A stretch of 64,000 bases of DNA, taken from Acanthacorydalis orientalis (lineage: Eukaryota; Arthropoda; Insecta; Megaloptera; Corydalidae). Of the stretch, positions 1-11,300 are shown piece by piece. The stretch covers positions 1,348,088-1,412,087 of the forward strand of contig CM068323.1 of assembly GCA_034766995.1 (NCBI GenBank), read 5' to 3'. Under the pieces are notes generated by a model, which ran no database searches, was not told where the DNA came from, and worked only from the letters and a program-made list of their open reading frames with translations. A program made the translations under genes and the position numbers. How positions within the stretch are numbered: the first letter of the stretch is position 1; each line of letters opens with the position of its first letter.

Positions 1-394
1 GGCCAGTACAACTAATACTGGCCGCTTCTCAGCTCTGCCCGTAGGGCCGTGTGCAACGCTACCTTCCTTCCCTTCCCACCTGTCTATCACACCTCCAGAG
101 AGTGCATCGCCGAACATCGCGGCGGACGGTAACAAACATTCTTCTGTTAACTTGTTATTTGTAAATAATCCATGGTAGAAAGTTAGAATAAAGTGCTTTT
201 AATTGTTCTACGGTTTAACATTTCCTTCATCGCGTACACTTGTGGTCTGCTGATTCGGTCCACGGGAAAAAGCGCAAACAACCTCCTTGTACATAGCACC
301 TACTGTTACACGTAAATACTGTAAAATATATTGTTGAAACGCTGTCTTATTTGGTTTATTTAACTGTGCCGGAACACTTTTACTTCCATAACAC
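1..394 (+). mobile_element. BEL/Pao-like 5' LTR, partial at window edge
   Basis: This stretch precedes a BEL-type gag and has LTR traits: an AATAAA-containing AT-rich segment near 190 and a primer-binding-site-like TGGCGCC at 399-405 just after the inferred end (about 394, ending ACA). A perfect 8 bp inverted repeat (GGCCAGTA...TACTGGCC) occupies 1-23. The left end is outside the window, so the full LTR cannot be measured and no second LTR is recognised. Confidence 0.5.
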
Positions 395-672
395 TTTCTG
401 GCGCCTCATACTCGTGTTAGTATCGCGTATTGTCCTCGTGGCTCTCGGCACGTTAATTTGACTCGGTGCGCGTGTGTGTACGCACCTTTCGGCGTGTTCC
501 GCGAGTGTCGGCAGTCCCGGTTCGTTCGACCCTGCGCGTGTGGCGTGGCTTCGTACCACGCGCGTTGTCGATCGGCCGTATTGTTTGGGCGCGAGTCGAT
601 TATCTTCACGCGCCTTCGCTCGACGCCATCTGTGCCTCTTTGAATTACTCGCGGTAAACATCATTCCGAGCC
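395..672 (+). other. BEL/Pao leader with primer binding site
   Basis: This is the untranslated leader between the inferred LTR end and the gag ATG at 673. TGGCGCC at 399-405 is the likely tRNA primer site. The short reading frames here on both strands look like by-products of the CG-rich sequence and I see no other gene. Confidence 0.4.
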
Positions 673-1387
673 ATGGTGGATTTGAACGTGAGGATGTCGG
701 AGCAGAGGGCCATCCAGCGCTTCTATGATCGGATCACGACGCCGGACCTTCAGCTCGACGCCTTCACGATAGACCGACTCTCCAGCTCCTTGGAGGAACA
801 CTGACAGCAGTTCTCGACGGCCCGCGCGAGTTTGGCTCGGACGGGGCTTGGAGACGGGATCCTGCTAGCGCACGACACCTTGTTCGACGAGGTCGAGTCC
901 TATACATGCTGGCTGCAGCGGGTGCTTCCGAGGATCGCAGCGGATTCCCCCTCGGACCAGTCCGTCCAGTCGGAGGCATTTGAAATTACCGGGGGATATC
1001 AAATTAGACCCGCTAACCATCCCAAGCTTCCACGGGTCCCTCCATAATTGGCTAACGTTTAAGGACGCGTTCGTGATCCTAGTTCACGAGGATGATTACC
1101 CGGTAGCCTACAAGCGGAGGAAGCTGCGACAGGCCATACGAGTAGAGGATGTCCCACTCATCGGCGGCCTGTATTCGGATGGGTACCAGAAAGTTTGGGC
1201 AGTGATGACGAACCGCTACGACAACCCGAAGTAGCTGGCAGACATCCACGTTAGGCGGTTCCTCGGTATCCCGTGGGCCAAAGGGGAGATCTTCACCTCA
1301 TTATTCTGGATTGTGGATGCAGTGCTTAGAGCATAGGATGTCCCTGACATAAATCAAGAAATGAATCGGACACTACGTATGATTTGA
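673..1387 (+). pseudogene. BEL/Pao gag relic (DUF1759-like)
   Basis: The reading frame starts at ATG 673 and is broken by TGA at 802-804, a frame change near 975, TAG at 1232-1234 and another TAG near 1336. The part from 980 has the pattern typical of BEL/Pao Gag: a P-x-F-x-G-x-L-x-x-W-L-x-F-K-D-x-F segment, then a VPLIGGLYSDGYQKVW stretch and RYDNP. No zinc knuckle, protease or RT follows, so only the N-terminal half of Gag survives. The segment from about 1108 onward recurs at 3469, which ties this relic to the fusion ORF downstream. The family call is from motif pattern and is fairly secure; coding function is lost. Confidence 0.7.
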
Positions 1388-1675
1388 ATGTACAGCCTTC
1401 GGATCTCAAATACCCGTAGATAGAAACGTTGTCAACAGTACGATATTAAAAAAATAATAATAATAAAAGCGAACAGTGTATGTACGACAGCCTTTAATCA
1501 ATAAATTAAACATCGCGTTTCGATTTTACGATAAATAAGGCAAATGACAGTTTGAGAATATCCATAGAAGCATGTTATCAAAAACAGTTATAAAATAAAT
1601 CAATTAAACAAAAACAATAAATCAAAGTGTGGCGGAAACGATCGTGGCAAATTATATATACATATATATATATAT
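1108..1675 (+). repeat. Direct repeat copy A (BEL gag 3' part plus noncoding tail)
   Basis: Copy A runs from the GAAGCTGCGACAGGCC segment through the gag end and a noncoding tail to a TA-rich stretch. It matches 3469-4012 almost base for base, with scattered substitutions and a one-repeat-unit difference in an AAT run. About 1.8 kb containing a gypsy gag lies between the copies. Confidence 0.85.
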
Positions 1676-2058
1676 ATATGTAAGGAATAATCCTTAATCT
1701 AATTGAATTGCGCGCGTTATCATGTCGGTAAATCAGATCTCTTAATATACGAACAGGTAGGATTGGCACGTGTGAATTTTTACGTGACAATTAGTATGAT
1801 TAATAAAGACATACCGGAAACAATGAAATAAAAATTTATAAACTAATCCAAAAGTAAGATTGTGAATAATAACATTGAATGTTGTTTCTTTGTTATTACA
1901 GGTAGGAATAACATTCTTAATTTAAGATATAATTGTATTTTTTTGTTAATTAATAAAAATCTTTGTTATTACAGAGAAACTATTCATGTTTTATTCTAAC
2001 CTATAAAAAAAATTAAAAGTATAAACATTATAAAACAACACTCTTGTTGTAAATCACA
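1388..2058. other. Noncoding AT-rich spacer with TA microsatellite
   Basis: The first part is the tail of direct repeat A, ending in a short (TA)n tract at about 1654-1680. The remainder up to the gag ATG at 2059 is AT-rich, with two similar TTTGTTATTACAG words near 1889 and 1962. I see no gene. Confidence 0.5.
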
Positions 2059-3738
2059 ATGGACAAACTTCAATTCAGGTTTGCACTGCTTGAAGCTTCA
2101 GATAAAAAATCAAATTTATTGTGTATAACCAGATTAACGACAACGGATGGACGCACGTTCAAAATTCCAAATGAATTTTTAAATGCAGAATATCACGAAC
2201 AACTTTCCGAAACGGCAATATATAATAAGGTAAAGAAAGCGCTAAAATTAAGAAATCAAATAAGGCAAGTGTGGATTAATTTAACTAAAGAATTAAAAAA
2301 AGTTTACTTTGATGATAATGGAAATGTGCAATTTCAAGATGAATTTTTAGAAGAAGTATTTGAGAATGAAAATACAAGTGACGTGGCTGCTAACGCAGCA
2401 GAACAACCGTTAGTAAAATTATTAGAACAATTGCTTGAAAAAAACAAAGAGAAATCAGAAGAAAAAAATATTGGAAAACTGGCTAAAGAATTTACTATTG
2501 AAAAATTTGATGGAAAAAATGCAAATGCAAATCAATGGATGACCGATTTTGAGAAAGAATGTGAACGATTTAGGTTAACACAGAATGATAAAATAATAGA
2601 AATTCTAAAAACGTTTATGGACAAAAGTGCTGCAGATTGGTACAGTTGTACACTTCTTAAGCTCACTATTGAAGCAGATTGGAAAGAGTGGAAAGACAAT
2701 TTTTGTAACACATTTGCTAGTAAAGGTTGGTCTCCAATAAGATATGCTATATCATACAAATATCAATCTGGTTCATTACTAGAATATTCTATAAAGAAAG
2801 AAAAACTCTTACTACAAGTAAGAAAAACTATTGATGATGGAACATTAATAGATCTCATCGCAACAGGTCTGCCAAATAATATAATTGACAGAATTGATAG
2901 AGAAAAACTAAAAAAGACTGAAGACCTACATAATGAAATTGGTAAGTTGGAACATTTAACATACAAAAAAAATTTAGAATTGAAGAAAAAATGGCCCATC
3001 ACTAAGGAAAAAAGTGATAAAATGCCTTGCAAAATATGCAAAGAAAAAGAAAAAGGAACACGTTTCCATTCTGAGGCTGAATGCTGGTTCAAAGACCAAG
3101 AAAATAAAGGCTATAAAACTAAACATGTAAATAATTTAACATTAGATGTAGAATTTAGTGAAGACGATCCAAAAAAACTAGAAGTGCCACCATTAATTGA
3201 ACTCAATGTTACATTAAATGATATTTTGGAAGTGCCGGCTATTTATGATCCGGGTTCCAACGTTTCATTAATAAATTCAAAACTAATAAATTTAAAATCT
3301 AAAAGTAACAATTTACAAAAAACAAATTTGAGAACGATTAATGGTGTATACAAAACTGATGGATTGATAAAAATAAAAACAAAAATCCTAAATACAGAAG
3401 ATTACATTAATGTGTTCATTATTAATAATGAGAATTTTAAATATAACTTTCTGATTCGGGGGAAGCGGGGGAAGCTGCGACAGGCCATACGAGTAGAGGA
3501 TGTCCCACTCATTGGCGGCCTGTATTCGGATGGGTACCAGAAAGTTTGGGTGACGTTAACGAGCCGCTACGATAACCCGAAGCAGCTGGCAGACATCCAC
3601 GTTAGGCGGTTCCTCGGTATCCCGTGGGCCAAAGGGGAGATCTTCACCTCATTATTCCGGATTGTGGATGCAGTGCTTAGAGCATACGATGTCCCTGACA
3701 TGAATCAAGAAATGAATCGGACTCTACGTATGATTTGA
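2059..3738 (+). CDS. Gypsy-type Gag/protease fused to a BEL Gag fragment
   Basis: This 559-codon open frame starts at ATG 2059. Residues about 130-300 look like a retrotransposon Gag (helical, lysine/glutamate-rich, with WMTDFEKECERF). A cysteine/histidine cluster near residue 325-345 (CKIC...H...C) could be a nucleocapsid knuckle, and residues 380-465 resemble the start of a retropepsin with a DPGSNVSLI active-site-like motif (the usual DTG/DSG altered). At about residue 468 the frame passes without a stop into the BEL Gag segment shared with 1108-1387. The protein is therefore a chimera, not a natural Gag. RT and integrase are absent, so the element cannot be autonomous. Whether it is translated is unknown. 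Confidence 0.65.
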   Translation: MDKLQFRFALLEASDKKSNLLCITRLTTTDGRTFKIPNEFLNAEYHEQLSETAIYNKVKKALKLRNQIRQVWINLTKELKKVYFDDNGNVQFQDEFLEEVFENENTSDVAANAAEQPLVKLLEQLLEKNKEKSEEKNIGKLAKEFTIEKFDGKNANANQWMTDFEKECERFRLTQNDKIIEILKTFMDKSAADWYSCTLLKLTIEADWKEWKDNFCNTFASKGWSPIRYAISYKYQSGSLLEYSIKKEKLLLQVRKTIDDGTLIDLIATGLPNNIIDRIDREKLKKTEDLHNEIGKLEHLTYKKNLELKKKWPITKEKSDKMPCKICKEKEKGTRFHSEAECWFKDQENKGYKTKHVNNLTLDVEFSEDDPKKLEVPPLIELNVTLNDILEVPAIYDPGSNVSLINSKLINLKSKSNNLQKTNLRTINGVYKTDGLIKIKTKILNTEDYINVFIINNENFKYNFLIRGKRGKLRQAIRVEDVPLIGGLYSDGYQKVWVTLTSRYDNPKQLADIHVRRFLGIPWAKGEIFTSLFRIVDAVLRAYDVPDMNQEMNRTLRMI

Positions 3739-4001
3739 ATGTACAGCCTTCGGATCTTCAAATACCCGTAGATAGAAACGTTGTCAACAGTTGGATATTA
3801 AAAAAATAATAATAAAAGCGAACAGTGTATGTACGACAGCCTTTAATCAATAAATTAAACATCGCGTTTCGATTTTACGATAAATAAGGCAAATGACAGT
3901 TTGAGAATATCCATAGAAGCATGTTATCAAAAACAGTTATTAAATAAATAAATTAAACAAAAACAATAAATCAAAGTGTGGCGGAAACGATCGTGGCAAA
4001 T

Positions 4002-4012
<11 letters not shown>
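3469..4012 (+). repeat. Direct repeat copy B
   Basis: Second copy of the 1108-1675 segment: the BEL gag end, then the noncoding tail to the TA tract. Copy B lacks the in-frame stops found in copy A (CAG instead of TAG at the RYDNPK position), so it is either the less decayed copy or the source. Confidence 0.85.
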
Positions 4013-4069
<57 letters not shown>

Positions 4070-4082
4070 GCCGGTAATGTAC

Positions 4083-4142
<60 letters not shown>

Positions 4143-4151
4143 CCGTACATC
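4003..4151. repeat. TA microsatellite with inverted arms
   Basis: Two long (TA)n tracts lie within this stretch. Around the second, ATGTACGGTATATA (from 4077) is mirrored by TATATACCGTACAT (ending 4151), so the block could fold into a long hairpin. Reading frames rich in Tyr/Ile here are translations of the repeat, not genes. Confidence 0.9.
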
Positions 4152-5169
4152 ATGGCGTATAAGACGAGGTCGAAACTTTAAAAAAAATTATAAATTTATC
4201 ATATATCTAACGTTTAAACACGATCCTAAATTGAACAGCTCTTCCGCATGTTACAATACAATTTTATGTCCAAAATCGAAATTCGGGGAATTACGATTAA
4301 GCGATTAAATTGTTCTTAAATGAAACGCGGGGAATCACCTCGCTCTGACATACTGTGTATTAAAACATCGTGCACAGCTTGTATCTAGAAGGCCATGGCT
4401 ATGAATTTATTTTTTAAAATATTTAGAACGAATTACTGAATGAATTCATGTCATACACTAAAGTTGAAGTTCTTTTTTTCAAAATAAAGAATTGATTTTC
4501 CATATAAGCACAATAAATTCTTAGTGTTATTTTAAAGTTTCTGTTTTTGTGCTGGACGTATAAGACTATCCTCTATTTTTGGAGATTTTTTGGGTCTTAA
4601 GGGTCGCCTTTTACGCCGAGATATACGGGGTGTGTATGTGTGTGTGTATATACATGCATGCAAACACCTAATTATTATCAAAATTGTACTGTCGTTCACA
4701 ACAATTAATCTTTTTCCATGTCTGCAAAAAGATCAATTAGAAAAACATCTCAAATGAAATTCGCGTCGTTGAAATGGTAATAAAACTGTTTCAAAAAAAA
4801 AAAAAAGATTTAGTACTTCGACTGTAATTTATTCTGGAAACGTTTAATCGCAGTACTACGAAATGACGAAATTCTTATTAAAAAAAATATATCTATTAAA
4901 ACAAAATCGAGAATATTTGATTGGTGTGGGTTTTGCAGAGACGAAAGAACCTTACTGGCAAGTTGAACCTCTCAACCCCCGTGCAAGTCGATCTCGTTGA
5001 TACTTGCACAAACGGCACACTGCAATGCATTAGTGGTAGTAGAGAGTGCTCCACTATTTTATATACTGGTGCTTGTGTTGTGTCCGTGTTTGTTTCCGTC
5101 CGTATAAATAATTTAAACTCGAAAGCACCTCTAGAAACGAACGCCCTTCTCGAGGATCGACGAATTCAA
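4152..5169. other. Noncoding region, possible MITE remnant
   Basis: GGCGTATAAGACGAGG near 4155 is roughly mirrored by GGCGTAAAAGGCGACC read on the minus strand near 4600-4616. This suggests the ends of a roughly 480 bp inverted-repeat element, but the arms are imperfect and no clear TA duplication can be separated from the flanking TA tracts. The rest is AT-rich with no recognisable gene. Confidence 0.3.
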
Positions 5170-6233
5170 GAGGCATTCAATTCCGCACAAACCACTTGCA
5201 ATCCAACAATCCATCACCTTCTCATTTTCTAACTCTCACAAACATTTGACGTTTCGAATAGATACGGGAGCAACAATACCCCTAATTAAACACGACTCTC
5301 TTTAATACCAGACAAAACTTGTCTAAAGAAAGATATTATTGTTGAATTTTAGCTAAATTACGCAGAGTATTTTGAATGTTAGTATATAAGTATATCGCAG
5401 TACCGTTCAAATCAGGTATAAGGGGGCGCGCATACCTTTCCTGTACCGCAATAAAGTAATAAAGTTCTCTGCTGCGCAGATGAACTGCTGATGGTTATCT
5501 CGGGATTTTCCCGTAATTAAAAATAAGCCGTGCAGAACTGTTTTTCGGCACGTACACCAAATTGTTGTAAAACCTTTTGCGCTCCCCTTTTCCCTTTCCT
5601 ATAGCCAAGCAATAAACTATGCAATAGTTTTTGCGGCGACGCGCTAGAGAAGCGTCTCTACCGCAGTCAGCCGCTTGTCGAATTTACTTGAGAGCAGTTG
5701 TCGAGCAAATCTCTCTGTAACTCACAACTTGCCTACATTTTTCTATTTTATCAATAAACTCATTTTTATTTTGAAGCTACTTAAACTCTGTTGCTTTATT
5801 TGTGTTTCACTCAAATAAATATTCAACAATTATCAATTACAGGAATAAACCCCGACGGTCCTATCAATACAATAGGATCCTCGAACATAGACTTGCACCT
5901 TAATTACCTCAGAATATCTCCAAAGATACACACGTTGTCGATTCCGAGAGAACATCCACTCCTTTCGACGGTACCGACGGAGATGACTTCTTACAATCTC
6001 AAGATGCCGAAGTTAGCTACCGGCATCGCCACATAAAAATACAGAATGAAATTATTCCATTCGACAGCGAATTCGATCAAATCTCAAATAAAAAATCAAC
6101 GCTACCCCCGCACAGTGAATCGACAATCGAACTGAAAGTATCGAATAATATGACCGTAGGTCTAATAAATTCTCAGAAAATAACAGACAGCGGACGATTT
6201 GTCAGTGAGAATAGATTCTTCAGGATTGCCTAA
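5170..6233 (+). pseudogene. Gypsy aspartic protease relic, interrupted
   Basis: Near 5250-5310 the sequence encodes FRIDTGATIPLIKHDSL, a retropepsin active site (DTG followed by a hydrophobic/Leu-Ile stretch). After about 500 bp of unrelated DNA the same domain seems to resume near 5838 with a GINPDGPINT stretch. In another frame (about 5960-6090) it gives FDGTDGDDFL, matching the DGxxGxDFL flap and dimer region of gypsy proteases. A linker like that between protease and RT follows and ends at TAA near 6233. Frames change several times and RT is missing. It is the same general family as the protease piece at 17104, but clearly a separate relic. Confidence 0.6.
5335..5838 (+). mobile_element. 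Probable solo LTR-like insertion in the protease relic
   Basis: This block separates the two protease halves. It is noncoding, has several AATAAA-type signals (5451, 5611, 5754) and ends in ATCAATTACA, a typical gypsy-type LTR end. The exact left border and target duplication are not clear; an AATT word occurs on both sides. Confidence 0.4.
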
Positions 6234-7287
6234 CAGGAGTATTGTATGCATGAGGCTACTCGATTCGGTTTACGCCTCGAAATTGTCGGTTTTCGTAGTG
6301 TAAAAATTATCGGACTAGTTGTGTACCCTTCGGAGGATTAACGTGGCTCCGGTGGGGAACGAAATAAGGCCTGTTAATTGTAATACCCTCTTATTGAACA
6401 CAAGCCATCCCAATATATTACGCGGGTGGTTTTGTCGTTATTTTATCGTTTTTCCCACGCTCTAAGTTTACGATGCGGGGAGAGGGGATTTGGTCAATCA
6501 TACTTCGTGGTTATTCGTATCGATTACTGTGCAGAGTGCTTCTCTGTTTTTATCGACACGGACCGTGGCGTTAGGTAATATTACTTCTCTATATGACTTC
6601 TTTTCTTAGGAGGTTCTCCTCCATAGGTGGGAGTGGGTTTTGTCTGATGGAGAATAATGGAATTTAATTTTCTGAACAAAAGTCAAGATTATGACATATG
6701 ACAGTAATACACGTTATTAAAGACAAGTTTTAAGTCTAGTATTGAAAGGGATCGAATCCCCAGGAACGACAAGCAACTACACGGGTACAGAGATTCCGGC
6801 CACTGTCAGAAAAACTAAAAACTGCTTAAAAAAAAAACAGAAGCAGTACGTAGTAGCCGGGTGTTTTTATATGACTTCCGGTCGCCGGCCTATAGAGATA
6901 TCCGGATGCGGAAAGACGCACGGGAGCGAACAGGAGAAGAATCAAATACGAACCGTACGTATTTTTTAATATTATTACACACTCATTCATTCGTGTACGG
7001 AAATCACTTCGAATCACGACGAGGACACGATCGAATCACGGTCGCCTACCATAAATACGGACGAACCACACGATTCGGGGCCACAGATCGTTAAATCTTT
7101 CGTTCGGCGTCGACATGAAAATCGGATTCGATCCCTTCCGAACAGCATCGCGAACAGTTATGACTATCGGTCCTCTACCGTGCGATAACCGAACGCGAAG
7201 CTCTCGGAAGAGTTTCCGGTCGCAAGAAATCTAAAAATAAAATATTCAATCTGAAAAGTCTCACGAACAATGTTAATTTAACCTTAC
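6234..7287. other. Region without recognised genes
   Basis: Only short open frames occur here, the longest being 75 codons at 6742-6969 on the plus strand, with no family resemblance I can name. The CG-rich part from about 6860 to 7250 may be decayed transposon or host sequence split by the copia insertion at 7288. Confidence 0.4.
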
Positions 7288-7495
7288 TATTGTAGTCATA
7301 GCAACGATACACACACACTCTGATATAGTTTTTACAGTTGTTGTTGATTACTTACTTGCATTTATTTTTTTTCTGTGTAATATAAACTATTTATGTGTAT
7401 TAATTACGTGTATTTCCCTGTGTTTACTTTTATCATAAATAAATACTATAGTGCATTATAAAGAATAACCATTTATTTATGTTGAATTACCAAAA
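7288..7495 (+). repeat. Copia 5' LTR
   Basis: It begins TATTGTAGTCATAGCAACG and ends GAATTACCAAAA, matching 11561-11767. It contains AATAAATACTA as a poly(A)-signal candidate. The first base is uncertain by one because the target duplication CTTAC is followed by T on both sides. Confidence 0.9.
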
Positions 7496-7510
7496 GGTTA
7501 TGGGCCCAGG
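7496..7510 (+). promoter_or_regulatory. Copia primer binding site
   Basis: GGTTATGGGCCCAGG directly abuts the LTR. Copia-group elements prime from an internal fragment of initiator Met-tRNA, and this GTTATGGGCCCAG core is the characteristic site. It is not complementary to a tRNA 3' end. Confidence 0.85.
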
Positions 7511-7577
7511 GATTTAATACACATAAGTTAAAGTGTTGTGTAGTTCACATCAAGTTTAAAAGTGAATTCATATAAAA

Positions 7578-8396
7578 ATGACAGATTACAAGATAGATAA
7601 GCTCAACGCAACAAATTATTCCATATGGAGTACAAAGATGGAATATTTGTTGGGAGATACAGATTTGTGGGATGTCGTTTTTGAACCGGCCCCGCTGGTT
7701 GAAACAACTTTATCGAAGAAAAGAGAACGACAAGCGCAGTCAAAGATAGGTCTCATGATAGAAGATAGCCAGCAAGTTCACATCGAAGGTGCAACAAGTG
7801 CAAAAGAAATGTGGAGTAAATTGAAAGATCACCACAATAAATCGAACGTGTCAAACGTTGTTTCCTTATACGAACAGTTTTTCAACATAAAGTTTAGTGA
7901 AAGTGATGGCATGGAAAACTACGTTTCAAGTGTTTTGACCATCAAAACGAGGCTAGCGGGTTTAGGTAGCAAACTCGATGATAAGCTGGTTGCAGCGCGT
8001 CTTCTTACTAATTTGCCAGACGCATACGGACCGCTAGTAACCACGTTAAGGTGCGCCAGCGAAACAGATTTCACGTTGGATTTTGTGAAAAGCAAGCTGT
8101 GCGAAGAATATGTAAGGCGCAAAAATAAAGTTGAAACCAGCAGCAACGACACGGCTCTGAAGACTTCATACAAGAGTAACTATCAGGAAGCAGTGAAAAA
8201 ATTTTTTTCTGCAAAAAGACAGGTCATTTCAAAAAGGATTGCCACAAATACAAAGCGTGGAAAAACAAGCAAGGTAAAGCAAATCAAGCGTCGGAGTGCG
8301 AAAAATCCGATGGTAAGGACATTGTTTTTTTCACGCAAGTCGTTGAAATGGAAGCTGATAAAGATGAAATTGTCGGAAAAACATGTGTTAGCATAA
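7578..8396 (+). CDS. Copia Gag (frame broken at zinc knuckle)
   Basis: The ATG at 7578 opens a typical copia Gag: LNATNYSIWSTKMEYLL near residue 9, a helical UBN2-type middle with WSKLKDHH, and a basic tail. In copia the frame normally runs on into protease as one polyprotein with a CCHC knuckle. Here the CKKTGHFKKDC part of that knuckle is found from 8210 in the frame of pol, not of gag. A T run at 8202-8208 stands where the first knuckle Cys codon should be. I infer loss of one base there, which both removed that Cys and shifted the frame, so residues after about 209 of this frame are out-of-frame translation. Slippage on the T run could still give some fusion product. Confidence 0.85.
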   Translation: MTDYKIDKLNATNYSIWSTKMEYLLGDTDLWDVVFEPAPLVETTLSKKRERQAQSKIGLMIEDSQQVHIEGATSAKEMWSKLKDHHNKSNVSNVVSLYEQFFNIKFSESDGMENYVSSVLTIKTRLAGLGSKLDDKLVAARLLTNLPDAYGPLVTTLRCASETDFTLDFVKSKLCEEYVRRKNKVETSSNDTALKTSYKSNYQEAVKKFFSAKRQVISKRIATNTKRGKTSKVKQIKRRSAKNPMVRTLFFSRKSLKWKLIKMKLSEKHVLA

Positions 8397-11300
8397 AGGA
8401 GAATCAAGCAGCTTACACATGGTACGTCGATTCAGGGGCTACAAGCCACATGACAGCTTCAAAAGATTTTTTCGTTAAATTGGATCCATCCGTGAAAGGT
8501 GCAGTGCAGTTAGCAGAAAAAGGTAGAAAATGTGCAGTTGAAGGCGTAGGCTCAGGTATTATAAAGTGCGTCGTCGATAATAAAATTCAAGTAATTAAGG
8601 TGGAAAACGTGCTCTACGTTCCAACATTAGGATCAAGTTTATTATCGATCAAGAAACTAGTAACGCAAGGATACAGCCTAAATTTTCCAGCTTTTACTAC
8701 TCACTGTAATATAATTAAGGAAGGGAAGATTCAAGTGTCTGCACAACTCGAGAACGGAACTCAAGACTTATATAAAATAAATGCACTTACCGAAAAAGCG
8801 TGTACAGCTATAAACGGCCCACATGGTTTGAACTGCCAACATGTGTGGCACAGACGTTTCGGACATCGGGACCCGAGTGCAATAAAGCAATTAGAAGAAA
8901 AAAGTCTTGTTTCAGGTATGATAATAAAAGACTGCGGCATAAGACAGATTTGTGAATGCTGCGTAAAGGGAAAGATGGCACGTACACCATTTCCAAAACA
9001 ATCACAAACGAAGACCGACGCTATTTTAGATCTTATTCATACGGATGTGTGCGGACCTATGCAGACATTAACGCCCAGAGGAAATAAATATGTTTTAACC
9101 ATCATAGACGATCAGTCAAGATATTGCACGGTTTATTTCATAAAGTACAAAAACGAAGTAACTAGATGTATAAAGGAATTCGTCGAAATGGCTAAGACGC
9201 AGTTCAATAAAACGATAAAAGTAATACGGTCGGACAGAGGGAAAGAGTACGTAAATGGCGATCTGCAGCAGTATTTAAGGGCTCAAGGTATTAAAATACA
9301 GTATACGGCTGCATACTCTCCGCAGCAAAACGGTGTCGCCGAGCGCAAAAACAGGTCATTGTTAGAGATGGCACGGTGCATGCTTTTGGATGCTAATATG
9401 GAGAAGAAATATTGGGCGGAGGCCGTGAATACAGCGAATTTCCTTCAAAACAGGCTACCTTCAAAGGCTGTAGATAAAACGCCGTACGAGATTTGGTTTT
9501 CCAAGAAACCAGATGTAAGTAATTTACATATTTTTGGCAGTGAAGCCTATATACATATCCATAAGGAGCAAAGGAGAAAGTTAGATGATAAAGCCGAAAA
9601 ATTAACTTTTGTTGGCTATTCGGAGGAATCAAAGGCATTCAGATTTTTAAATAAAGAAACATCATGCATTAAGATTAGCCGCGATGTTGTTTTTTGTGAT
9701 AAATATAAAGATACAGACGATTCGACTTTCTGCAAAATAAAATTTACAAAAAATGAAGGTATTGAAAATATTAATCAAGATCAGGACGAAGAAAGTGAAT
9801 TTTCAGAAGAAAAATCGAATAAAAGTAAAGATGAAAGAAGTACGAGCTCAAGTGATTATGATAGCGCGCACAGCGAAAAAGCGCCACAACAAACTGTTAA
9901 TAAGGAGCCAATTCGACGCTCTGAAAGATCAAATAAAGGTGTGCCGTCGAATTATTACTTAGCCGTTTCAAAAGTTGGAACAGCGGAAGAAAATGAGCCG
10001 CGAAGTGCAAAGGAAGCTTTATCCGGTCCACACAAAAAGGAATGGAAGAAGGCTATGGATGAAGAGATTGATTCACTGACGAAAAACGGCACGTGGAAAA
10101 CAGTACAAAAGCCCTCAAATAAAAACGTCATTACAAGTAAGTGGGTGTTTAAAATAAAAAGAAACGCTGAAGGTAATATAGAAAGATTTAAAGCGAGATT
10201 AGTAGCGAGAGGTTTTTCTCAAAAATACGGTATAGATTATGATGAGGTTTTTGCACCCGTCGTGCGCCAAGCGATCTTTCGAACGCTTTTAACCGTCGCA
10301 GGTCATAAGGGTATGGCAATAAAACACTTCGATGCAAAAACAGCGTTCCTCAACGGTGATCTCGAAGAGACAATATTCATGCAATTACCAGATGGATACG
10401 AAGATGCCAATAAAACTCAGGTATGCAAACTGCAAAAGGGAATTTATGGACTTAAGCAAGCAGCAAAAATATGGAATGATAAAGTACATATTTTATTACA
10501 ACAATTTGGATTTATTCAGAGCAAAGCAGATCCTTGTCTCTACATAAAGAATGAAGAGGGAGAGATTATTTATCTCATTATTTACGTAGATGACATTTTG
10601 ATTGCCGCGAAAAACGAAGAAAAAATCAATAAAGTCGCTCAATTTTTAAAGAAACATTTTCAACTGTTGGATCTTGGACTATTGAGATTTTATCTTGGTA
10701 TTGAAATCAGAAGGAATGAAAATGGTTTTTATTGCCTCGAGCAATCAAAATATATTAAAAAAGTTTTAAAAAGATTTGGATTGCAGGATGCAAAAATATC
10801 TAACATACCGTTAGATCAAGGTTACGCTAAAATAAGGGAAAATCAATCAGTAATGCCGAATTGCGAAAAATATCAACAATTAATAGGTGCGTTGTTATAC
10901 ATTGCAGTAAATACGAGACCAGATATCGCAGCAAGTGTAACAATTTTAAGTCAACATAATAAGCAGCCTACATTAGTTGATTGGAATGAAGCAAAAAGAG
11001 TCGCTCAATATTTAAAAGGTACAATCAATTACGAGCTTCAGCTTGGCAATAAAAATCAAAAATCAGGCCTTATTGGTTTTGCCGATGCGGATTGGGCTGA
11101 AAATAAAGCTGATCGTAAATCTAACAGCGCCTACCTGTTCCAGTATTTTGGAGCATCAATCAGCTGGGGATGCAGAAAACAACCATGCGTTTCATTATCA
11201 TCGACCGAAGCGGAGTACATAGCGCTCGCAGAAGCATCTCAAGAGGCTATATGGATTCGTCGTCTTATTGAAGATTTTGAAGGACAAACTCCAGAAAGAA

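Noticed and set aside
1578..1790. Minus-strand 70-codon frame
   Set aside because: AT-rich repeat tail with a TA tract; no similarity.
3927..4181. Tyr/Ile-rich frames on both strands
   Set aside because: Translations of (TA)n microsatellite; the same applies at 59443-59631 and 60400-60582.
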